Below, one piece after another: positions 1 to 6,966 of a stretch of 9,720 nucleotides of DNA. The position numbers and the translations under genes are program-made. Within the stretch, counting starts at the first letter, position 1. Each line of letters opens with the position of its first letter. Below the pieces are notes generated by a model that searched no databases, was not told where the DNA came from, and was given only the letters and a program-made list of their open reading frames with translations. Source of the stretch: Deltaproteobacteria bacterium. Lineage in GTDB: Bacteria; Desulfobacterota; Desulfobulbia; Desulfobulbales; BM004. Location of the stretch: assembly GCA_019312685.1 (NCBI GenBank), contig JAFDCR010000186.1, positions 1 through 9,720 of the forward strand, in the 5' to 3' direction.

Positions 1-2807
1 ATTTCAACAAGCCCGCTTCCGAACTTGATGATCTTGAAAGCGCCTTCATTGCGGGCAGTGTTAAAAGACCCAACTACTACAATCCATTCATCCAGGAAAA
101 CCAGGAGATGGCAGCCCTGGCAATGGAGCGGGCAAAACAGCGGGCCGGATATGTCCTGCGGCAGATGCTGAAACTCAGGATGATAAGTTCCTCCCAGTAT
201 GAAAAATATATGCAAAGGGATATTGCCTTTGAGCAGGGGAAAATGTTTTTCCCGCTGAACACCCTTATGGATTTTGTAAAATCGGGTCTGTCCCTTCCAG
301 AGGTCGAGGAGGCCCTGGCAGCCCACGGTATTGATAACATTTCAACATCCGGTATAAAAATCTTTACCACCGTCGATAAAGACTTGCAGGAAAGGGCCTT
401 TTACGGACTGCGCAAGGAACTGTCAAGGCTCAGCATCAGACTTAACGGCTATGTCCATGAAGAGGTACAGGAATTCTATGGAACCCTTACCAAGGCAGGA
501 GACTTGGACCTGCATGAAACCGGTTTTCTCATGGGAAGGATATCAGCCGTTGATATTTCCGATGAACCCTCTATTACCGTATCTCTTGGCAAACTGGGAG
601 GAAAACAGAACCTGACAGGAACCATTGACCGTTCAGGCATACTTCCTGTTATCGATTCTCTGGTAAAATGGGAAAAACAGCGCTGGACGCAATCCCAGCC
701 GGACGATCTCAAACGCTTCCTTGAGGGCCTGAATGTCGGCGACAGGATTTTCGTATCTGTCAGAGAAATTGACAGGATCAACAATACAATTCTCCTTGAT
801 CTGGAAAAGTATCCCCGCATTCAGGGGGGGGTTGTCGCTCTGAAGGACGGTGTCATTCATGCCATGGTGGGAGGCATGGAGAACCATTTTTACAACCGCG
901 CCGTTGCGGCCAAACGTCCGATGGGTTCAGTAATTAAGCCGCTGGTATATACGGCCGCTCTCCAGCTCGGTTGGAACAGCATTGATGCCCTTGACAATGA
1001 GAGGAATCTTTTCGTTTATCAGAAGCAGGCCTATTTCCCTCGGCCGGACCATGAAAGTCCCCATAAACAGGTCTCAATGAACTGGGCCGGGGTGCATTCC
1101 GAAAATGTGGCAACTGTCTGGCTTCTCTACCACCTCTGCGACCAGCTGATACCGGCGCAGTTCAAAGAGTTGATCTCGCATCTTGATCTTGACCGCAGGG
1201 AATACGAATCGCATGCCGGTTACAGGCGGCGGCTCCGTGACACTCTCGGCATTCTTATAGACAAAGAACAATTGTATCGGGCCGCCTTCAGGCAGGCAGT
1301 CATAAATCTGGAACCGGATATGATCTTCAGCGGCAAACTGGAGGAATACAGGTATCTGAAAAAAATGCATTACGGTGCTGATTTTGCAGATTTCCGGAAG
1401 GAACTCCGGTTTCTTGAAGGAGCTGCATATGACTCCACAACCCGCCGCCAGTTTGATGCTCGAAAGGAAAGAAAAATCCGGGAACAGATCCTCAGGAACA
1501 ATTATCTCGAGCATATGGCTCTTTTACGGGAAATTGAATTCCTGCGAAATAGCTTATTCGGACAACAGGCAACCGGCTACGACCAGATATCTCCTAATTT
1601 ACTGGGGTCTTTCTACCTGGATATGAAAACCGACCATATTATCTATGCAACAAAACCCGATGAAGAAGGCTTCTGGCAGCCACTCGGTCCGGCAGATATC
1701 CGCAAGCGATTGCATCCCCTGTCACTGGCTAGATTCCGGGAAAACTTTCAGAATGATTTCTGGGACAATATTTTCATTGAGGGACGGGTAAGCTGCTCGA
1801 CCATGAAAATACTCAATAAATACGTCCAGACTGAATATGAACAACTGGCCTCGCTTCCCCCTTACAGTTTTGAGGTTTTATCCCGGATTCCTGATTTTCG
1901 TGTTTTGGCCGGTCTGCGTTATGTTACTGCACTGGGGAAAGCACTCAACATCAGGAGCCAGCTGGAGCCGGTTCTTTCATTCCCCCTGGGATCGAACGTC
2001 ATCTCGCTCCTCGAGGCTGCCTGGGCATACCAGGCAATTACAATCGGTCATGTGACGAGGAGCGGCACGGATGACAGCCGTGATGAGCTGGCCATAATTG
2101 ACCATATTGAGAATGCCGATGGCGAAACGATATTTGTGCCGGGAAAAAAGAATATCCGGGTTGTAGACGCCAGGACAAACCTGATGATCTGTGATATCCT
2201 GCGCAACATAGTCAAATTCGGTACCGGTCGATATGCTGATAAAAATATCAGACTCCACAGCTTTGATCCTGAAGTCGAGCAACAGCTCAGACAGTTCAAT
2301 ATGCCTGTTCCTGTAATTGGAAAGACCGGTACGGCAAACCGTTTTACCAACTCGGCCTTTGCCGGAGTGATCCCGGGGCCGCACGAAGACAAAACCGGCT
2401 TTGCCGTACAAAACGGCTACACGCTTACGGCTTATGTGGGATTCGACAATAACGATCCAATGGTAAGGCGCTCCACTCATATCACGGGCTCAAGCGGTGC
2501 CCTGCCCGTTTGGACCAGAATGGCAAATGATATTCTCATTGAAAAAGACTTTGGAGACCAGCTGGACTTGGTGGACCTGGCCTTTTCGGTCGATCCCCTG
2601 ACCGGAGAATCGGGCTTGCGCCTTATCCAACCTGACCTGGAGCAGAAAAGTATCATTGTGGACTCCGGCAATGGTTTGCCTTTGGACAAACTGAACAATG
2701 AAGGTGCAACAGATTCCCCGGAAGGGAAGGTTCTCACCTTCGGCACATTGCTTCCCAGCGGAGAACTGGAGCCGGTCAGATCCTTTCAGCCCTTCTGGAG
2801 CAACTGA
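1..2807 (+). CDS. Class A penicillin-binding protein (PBP1A-like), 5' partial
   Basis: Bifunctional peptidoglycan synthase, normally anchored in the inner membrane, that polymerises glycan strands and crosslinks stem peptides. The reading frame is open from base 3, so the gene starts upstream. The ATG at 108 is internal, because in-frame sequence before it (FNKPASELDDLESAFIAGS, then a YYNPF motif) matches the end of a GT51 glycosyltransferase domain. A linker typical of the family follows (GIKIFTTVDKDLQ). The transpeptidase motifs are all present: SVIK with the nucleophile Ser at 927-929, SEN at 1098-1106, and KTGT at 2322-2333. SxxK to SxN is 57 residues, which is normal. SxN to KTG is 408 residues, far more than the roughly 130-190 known for E. 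coli PBP1b and PBP1a. The extra part (about 1122-1910) is charged and looks helical. The family call is firm; the subclass is inferred. The N-terminus and catalytic GT51 residues lie outside the window. Confidence 0.95.
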   Translation, partial: FNKPASELDDLESAFIAGSVKRPNYYNPFIQENQEMAALAMERAKQRAGYVLRQMLKLRMISSSQYEKYMQRDIAFEQGKMFFPLNTLMDFVKSGLSLPEVEEALAAHGIDNISTSGIKIFTTVDKDLQERAFYGLRKELSRLSIRLNGYVHEEVQEFYGTLTKAGDLDLHETGFLMGRISAVDISDEPSITVSLGKLGGKQNLTGTIDRSGILPVIDSLVKWEKQRWTQSQPDDLKRFLEGLNVGDRIFVSVREIDRINNTILLDLEKYPRIQGGVVALKDGVIHAMVGGMENHFYNRAVAAKRPMGSVIKPLVYTAALQLGWNSIDALDNERNLFVYQKQAYFPRPDHESPHKQVSMNWAGVHSENVATVWLLYHLCDQLIPAQFKELISHLDLDRREYESHAGYRRRLRDTLGILIDKEQLYRAAFRQAVINLEPDMIFSGKLEEYRYLKKMHYGADFADFRKELRFLEGAAYDSTTRRQFDARKERKIREQILRNNYLEHMALLREIEFLRNSLFGQQATGYDQISPNLLGSFYLDMKTDHIIYATKPDEEGFWQPLGPADIRKRLHPLSLARFRENFQNDFWDNIFIEGRVSCSTMKILNKYVQTEYEQLASLPPYSFEVLSRIPDFRVLAGLRYVTALGKALNIRSQLEPVLSFPLGSNVISLLEAAWAYQAITIGHVTRSGTDDSRDELAIIDHIENADGETIFVPGKKNIRVVDARTNLMICDILRNIVKFGTGRYADKNIRLHSFDPEVEQQLRQFNMPVPVIGKTGTANRFTNSAFAGVIPGPHEDKTGFAVQNGYTLTAYVGFDNNDPMVRRSTHITGSSGALPVWTRMANDILIEKDFGDQLDLVDLAFSVDPLTGESGLRLIQPDLEQKSIIVDSGNGLPLDKLNNEGATDSPEGKVLTFGTLLPSGELEPVRSFQPFWSN

Positions 2808-2910
2808 TTTCCCGATTTGTCCCTTCAGTTTCCATGGTCCTTCCTCCCTACCAGACACTTCCGGGGATTAAATCATAAACCCGTTCATACCAGCCTTAAT
2901 ACTTGCATAA

Positions 2911-2945
2911 TTGACATATTCTGTTTTTATAGATAAAAAACAGAA
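2911..2945 (+). promoter_or_regulatory. Possible sigma-70 promoter with overlapping inverted repeat
   Basis: A perfect -35 hexamer TTGACA (2911-2916) is followed after 17 bases by TAAAAA (2934-2939), a 4/6 match to the -10 consensus. Overlapping it is a perfect 10-bp inverted repeat, TTCTGTTTTT (2919-2928) and AAAAACAGAA (2936-2945), with a 7-base spacer. The repeat could be an operator for the lipoprotein gene at 3033, or a weak AT-rich hairpin behind the PBP gene. The -10 element is poor, so the promoter call is tentative. Confidence 0.35.
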
Positions 2946-2953
2946 ATTTAATT

Positions 2954-3009
2954 AATAGATTATCCCGGACTGCCTTAAAAAGGATCCGGGTTCATCTATT
3001 TTATTTTTC
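2954..3009 (+). terminator. Rho-independent-terminator-like hairpin (or attenuator) before the lipoprotein gene
   Basis: Nested complementary arms are visible: ATAGAT (2955-2960) with ATCTAT (2994-2999), CCCGGA (2964-2969) with TCCGGG (2985-2990), and CCTT (2973-2976) with AAGG (2980-2983) around an AAA loop. A T-rich tail, TTTATTTTT, follows directly (3000-3008). This is a good intrinsic terminator for the PBP transcript. It sits downstream of the possible promoter at 2911 and only 24 bases before the next ATG, so it could instead lie in the lipoprotein mRNA leader and act as an attenuator. The structure is seen; the role is inferred. Confidence 0.7.
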
Positions 3010-3032
3010 ACAAAAGAAGGGACTTAGCGGAA

Positions 3033-4793
3033 ATGCTCATGGCTATATTGAGAAATCTGGAAATCTTGCTTGTTGCCGTTTTTGTTACTTACCTCTTAAG
3101 CGGCTGCGGCTCCAAACCCACCGGAGCAGGCGCAGACCAGGCTGCACCCCCTGTTTCCAGGGCCGGGACAATTCAGCAGAATCGGGAAATACCCCCTGCC
3201 CAACCAAAGCCGACCGGACAGACTGCCGAACCCGCTGCCCGGGTTTCTTCAGAGCGATCAATATTTGCCCCTAAAGAATCTGTCCTCCTGAGTGAAAGTG
3301 TGCCTGTAAGTGATACAGACATGAAATTTGTCCAGCAGCGCCTTCATGAATACAAGATAAAACTTGACCAGTGGCTGCAAATTTCCGCGGCTGAGGAAGA
3401 GAGCAAGCTGGCCGCCGAGCTTTCACCAAGGGGTATTGAATGCGTTAAACTGCTTGAGAGCATCCTGACCGGCTACGGTTCGCTTTATGCCGTAATGCAG
3501 CAGAACGAGACAGTTCCTGCTGACAAAAGAGAGTCCGTTGATCCCAAAGGCATGCAGCAGCTTGATATAGCTTTTCTCGAAAGCAGATGCGATGCAATAC
3601 TGGCCATGGACACTGCAGCACGACGTGAATCAACCACAGAAGAACAGCAGTATTCATTTGCTGAAGCCCAGAAAATCATTAATTCACAAGTCAAAAATGA
3701 AAATTTTCATGAGGCGCTTCTTGGCTACTCAAGGCTGGCAATAGAGTATCCGGACCGGCAGCCCTCAATAACAACCCGGCTGAACTATGGCCTTGCACTG
3801 CAATATACGGGTCAGGTTGAGGCGGCAGCCAGACATTTTAATGCAATGCTCGATTCAGGAGAACTTGCCGTCGAACCAGTCAGTCTGCAACTTCAATTAG
3901 CCGATCTTCTCCTGGCAAGCGGTGAGATCTCTGCCGCTGAATTACACTATGAAAGGTTGATTCAGGCCCACAAGTCCATTGAAGCAGAAAAAAAGTGGAC
4001 AATGGAACAGTTGGACTTCCTGCGTACAGTTGATCACAGCTCTGATGATATGATCGCATATACTAAACTCCTGCGTGAATTCCTCAACTATGATTATCGG
4101 CTGCACAATGCCGAGTTGAATGAAAAAATAAATACTTTTGCAACTGAATATACCGGCAGTCCCATTGCAGTAAGGGCCCTGAAACTTAAAGAGTTTAAAA
4201 TAGCACAGTTGAATTTCTGGTTTGGCAAACAGTTGATCAAAATCGACTCCCTTATATATGAAAAGAAATTTAGCGAGGCGGCCGATTTTCTCAAAAACAT
4301 TACAGAGTATAATCTGCCGGCCAACCTGCAGGCGGTTATTCAGAAAACATATTATGATATCGCCCAGGCCGAACTCAGGGAAAATGAAACACAGAAACGG
4401 CTTCAGGAAATGGAGTTGTATGGCCAGTGGGACACAGCAGTGTATCTCATGGATTCCCAACGCTACGACATGGCCATATCAGCCTTCGAGTCCCTGATGG
4501 GTACTAAACTGGAGGAACAGGCTGCAAAAAAAATAGTTGAAGCAGCCAACCTTGCAGCAGGAAAGATGCGAAGGGAGGCGGCAACACTTTTTATCCGGGC
4601 AGGAAAAACTCCTGATATTGAGGAAAAGAAGAAGCTTCTCCTTGAATCCCACAGGCTGTTAAATGAAATCCTGGTTAAATTTCCCCAGAGCGACCTGCTT
4701 GATAAGGTACGGCAGAATAATACCATCCTTGAAGAGCAGATCAGAAAAGTTGATCCTTCTCTGCTGGAAGCAGCAAAGGAAGCAAACTCGTAA
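3033..4793 (+). CDS. TPR-like outer-membrane lipoprotein of unknown function
   Basis: A 586-residue secreted lipoprotein. The N-terminus has a hydrophobic signal segment (residues 9-22) ending in a lipobox, LSGC, with the lipidated Cys at residue 25. Position +2 is Gly rather than Asp, which favours transport to the outer membrane. Residues 26 to about 95 form a Pro/Ala/Gln-rich, probably disordered linker. The rest is almost entirely helical. Residues about 208-320 hold repeats with TPR character (for example FHEALLGYSRLAIEYP and LNYGLALQYTGQVEAAARHF), and another TPR-like segment ends the protein (LLNEILVKFPQSDLL). The start at 3033 has AGAAGGG 11 bases upstream; an ATG at 3039 is an alternative that would leave the lipobox intact. 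It follows a class A PBP gene on the same strand. TPR lipoproteins next to such genes include the Pseudomonas PBP activator LpoP, so a similar role is conceivable. I do not recognise the specific family. Confidence 0.85.
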   Translation: MLMAILRNLEILLVAVFVTYLLSGCGSKPTGAGADQAAPPVSRAGTIQQNREIPPAQPKPTGQTAEPAARVSSERSIFAPKESVLLSESVPVSDTDMKFVQQRLHEYKIKLDQWLQISAAEEESKLAAELSPRGIECVKLLESILTGYGSLYAVMQQNETVPADKRESVDPKGMQQLDIAFLESRCDAILAMDTAARRESTTEEQQYSFAEAQKIINSQVKNENFHEALLGYSRLAIEYPDRQPSITTRLNYGLALQYTGQVEAAARHFNAMLDSGELAVEPVSLQLQLADLLLASGEISAAELHYERLIQAHKSIEAEKKWTMEQLDFLRTVDHSSDDMIAYTKLLREFLNYDYRLHNAELNEKINTFATEYTGSPIAVRALKLKEFKIAQLNFWFGKQLIKIDSLIYEKKFSEAADFLKNITEYNLPANLQAVIQKTYYDIAQAELRENETQKRLQEMELYGQWDTAVYLMDSQRYDMAISAFESLMGTKLEEQAAKKIVEAANLAAGKMRREAATLFIRAGKTPDIEEKKKLLLESHRLLNEILVKFPQSDLLDKVRQNNTILEEQIRKVDPSLLEAAKEANS

Positions 4794-4845
4794 CCTCCGG
4801 TTAACGGCTCGAATCCTCAAAAAAAAGAATTTATCCCGCAGGCTG

Positions 4846-5424
4846 TTATTTTTTCCTGCTTCCCTCTTTCTCAAGGGCCAGAAGGGATTTTTTCAGGGGG
4901 ATACCTCCGCCAAATCCGCCGATACTGTTATTGGCAACTACCCTGTGGCATGGAATAATTATGGGCAGGGGATTGGCTCCGCAGGCCGTCCCGGCGGCTC
5001 TGGCACCTTTGGGTGAACCGGCCAATTCCGCTAATCTCTGATATGTAATTGTTTCTCCATATGGTATAGCTGAGATATGCTGCCAGACCCTCTGCTGGAA
5101 ACCGGAACCTGCATCGATAAACGGTGAATTTATTTCGATCGGCATGTTTGACTGTTTGCCGGAAAAATAGTCATTGAAAAGCTTATTGCGACTGAAGTCC
5201 TCCTGTTGAACTGTTTTAAAAAAAATTCTGTCATCCAGAGCGGCTAACTGCTTTTGGGCCCGATCATGCTTTGGGGCAGTAAAAGCCAGATGGATAATAT
5301 TTTCTTCGGGCCCGACAAGACAGTAAATGGTAAACTTTCCATACCGGCAATGAATTGAGATAAATTCCAGGCCGGTCCCGGCGTGTGCCAACTTCTGCAA
5401 GTAGTTTTTTAATACATTTTTCAT
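4846..5424 (-). CDS. ogt: O6-alkylguanine-DNA alkyltransferase (methylated-DNA--protein-cysteine methyltransferase)
   Basis: A suicide DNA-repair protein that moves the alkyl group from O6-alkylguanine (and O4-alkylthymine) onto its own cysteine. The C-terminal DNA-binding domain (residues about 109-190) is clear. The PCHRVV motif carries the acceptor Cys159 (codon at 4948-4950). Spacing matches human AGT exactly for the hinge Asn151 (GANP), the base-flipping Arg142, and Tyr128. The conserved glutamate of the active-site network is probably Glu185 in LLALE. The N-terminal domain (residues 1-100) is poorly conserved, as is usual. At 192 residues the length is normal. The ATG at 5424 is the only ATG between the upstream in-frame stop and the conserved domain; its Shine-Dalgarno match is weak. 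The gene converges with the lipoprotein gene (52 bases between stops, no clear terminator seen) and diverges from tilS. The symbol ogt is used for a stand-alone enzyme without an Ada domain. Confidence 0.95.
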   Translation of the reverse strand: MKNVLKNYLQKLAHAGTGLEFISIHCRYGKFTIYCLVGPEENIIHLAFTAPKHDRAQKQLAALDDRIFFKTVQQEDFSRNKLFNDYFSGKQSNMPIEINSPFIDAGSGFQQRVWQHISAIPYGETITYQRLAELAGSPKGARAAGTACGANPLPIIIPCHRVVANNSIGGFGGGIPLKKSLLALEKEGSRKK

Positions 5425-5455
5425 ACTTAGATGATTTATATGTTTTTATTGACCG
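5425..5455. promoter_or_regulatory. 31-base divergent start region of ogt and tilS
   Basis: Only 31 AT-rich bases separate the two start codons, so at least part of both promoters must lie inside the opposing genes. On the minus strand TATAAA (5435-5440) could be the ogt -10 element, with TTGCAT (5456-5461, inside the tilS start) as a -35 at a short 15-base spacing. That would make the ogt mRNA nearly leaderless. No good plus-strand promoter or Shine-Dalgarno sequence for tilS is visible. These are readings by eye with low certainty. Confidence 0.3.
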
Positions 5456-6931
5456 ATGCAACCTCTTGAAAAAGAAATTCTGGAATTAATCCAACGGGAA
5501 AATCTTACCCGGAGCGGTGAGAAGGTGCTCATCGGAGTTTCCGGTGGGCCCGACTCCATAGGGCTTCTGCATGTTATGGTACAATTGGCGCCGGCCCTGA
5601 ACATAACCCTGGCTGCTGCTTACGTCGATCATGGTCTCCGACCTGAAGAAACCGAGCAGGAGAAAAACCTGGTTGGGGCTGCAGCGGAAAATTTCGGATT
5701 GGACTTCTTCACCGGCAGTATCGATGTCCGGAATTATGCAAAAGAACAGAAGATTTCCATTGAACACGGCGCCAGGCTGCTGCGTTACGATTTCTTTAAG
5801 AAAACAGCCGCGGAATGGGGTGCTGCAAGAATTGCCGTAGGACACACTGCAGACGACCAGGCGGAAGAGGTCCTCCTGCGGCTTATCAGGGGGACGGCCC
5901 GAAAGGGACTTTCAGGCATGAAAACACTCAGGGACGGAAGAATTATCCGCCCTCTGCTGCGTACTCCCAAATCCATACTGCTTGCATACCTTGAATATAA
6001 CTCCATCCGGTTCCTCCAGGACAGTTCCAACCTGGAAAACCATTATCTGCGGAACCGCATCAGAAATGACCTGCTGCCGTACCTGGCAGAACATTTCAAT
6101 CCAGACATCCGGCAGACACTTATACGTACGGCCAATATCCTGCAGGACGAAGAGGAACTCCTTGAGAATATCACAGAGTCCGCTTTTGCAGAAATTGTTT
6201 CAACAATCCCAGAGACTCTCATGCAGGTTGAGGATATCAAGCGACATCAGGAACAATCAGAGAATCAGGAACTGAATATCAAACTTGACCGGTTCAACAG
6301 CGCTCCCCGTGCTGTCCAGAGAAGATTACTGGAAAAATTCTGCTGGATCATGGGCTGCAGTCCACAATCAAGACAGATTGAACATCTGCTGCAACTTGCC
6401 ATACAAAATACACTTGGGAGCAGCCTCCATCTTTCCAATGGCCTGCGGGCAACTATAAATAAAGATCGGCTCTGCTTTACCTATCCTCTTGGACGTGGTC
6501 CGTTTCGCGGCAATATTTCGGCTGAGATTGAAACCGAGTTTCCTGAAATAAGTATACCAATACCCGGTATCTATGAGTTGCCCCAACTCGGCAAGAAACT
6601 CCTGGTGGAAAATGTTGCTGAATCTGACACCAAAACAGGAGAGATTTTCCCTACCGGACAACTTCTGGACTCCGCTCTTTTCTCATTTCCGCTTGTTTTG
6701 CGAGGGCCCAGGTCCGGCGACCGCTTTCATCCGCTGGGTGCACCCGGCAGCAAAAAAATCAGTAACTTTCTCAGTGACCAGAAAATCGAGCGGGCCGACC
6801 GGGGACTTGTGCCGATTCTCTGTGCCGATGAGTCAATCCTGGCCCTGCCAGGACTGCGGATCGATCACCGCTACAGGATTACGGAAAAGACGACTCATGT
6901 TATCAGGGTGTCATGGGAGGATCTAGCCTGA
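5456..6931 (+). CDS. tilS: tRNA(Ile)-lysidine synthase
   Basis: A cytoplasmic ATP-dependent enzyme that joins lysine to C34 of the tRNA(Ile) CAU anticodon, changing its decoding from AUG to AUA and its charging from Met to Ile; it is normally essential. The N-type ATP pyrophosphatase motif SGGPDS is at residues 29-34. It is followed by YVDHGLRPEE, by HTADDQAEEVLLRLIRGT (family pattern HxxDDQxET, here with Glu for Thr), and by the tRNA-binding DSSNLENHYLRNRIRN. A middle substrate-binding region follows, then a complete TilS C-terminal domain (RGPRSGDRFHPLGAPGSKK, later LPGLRIDHRY). The total of 491 residues is on the long side for the family but shows no break. The ATG at 5456 is the first possible start, because an in-frame TGA lies at 5450-5452. 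No Shine-Dalgarno sequence precedes it. The gene converges with the receptor gene, with 35 bases between the stops. Confidence 0.96.
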   Translation: MQPLEKEILELIQRENLTRSGEKVLIGVSGGPDSIGLLHVMVQLAPALNITLAAAYVDHGLRPEETEQEKNLVGAAAENFGLDFFTGSIDVRNYAKEQKISIEHGARLLRYDFFKKTAAEWGAARIAVGHTADDQAEEVLLRLIRGTARKGLSGMKTLRDGRIIRPLLRTPKSILLAYLEYNSIRFLQDSSNLENHYLRNRIRNDLLPYLAEHFNPDIRQTLIRTANILQDEEELLENITESAFAEIVSTIPETLMQVEDIKRHQEQSENQELNIKLDRFNSAPRAVQRRLLEKFCWIMGCSPQSRQIEHLLQLAIQNTLGSSLHLSNGLRATINKDRLCFTYPLGRGPFRGNISAEIETEFPEISIPIPGIYELPQLGKKLLVENVAESDTKTGEIFPTGQLLDSALFSFPLVLRGPRSGDRFHPLGAPGSKKISNFLSDQKIERADRGLVPILCADESILALPGLRIDHRYRITEKTTHVIRVSWEDLA

Positions 6932-6966
6932 TTGGACAGGGTATAGCTGCAGGATTTTGTGAGAAA

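Noticed and set aside
1074..1514. Long minus-strand and other-frame open frames inside the PBP and other genes
   Set aside because: They are shadows of well-supported coding regions, and their translations show no recognisable domains.
4794..4845. Bidirectional terminator between the lipoprotein and ogt genes
   Set aside because: A-rich and T-rich runs flank the gap but no GC-rich stem lies between them.
6932..6966. Terminator between tilS and the receptor gene
   Set aside because: Only 4-bp stems such as CCTG/CAGG can be found and there is no T run suited to either strand.
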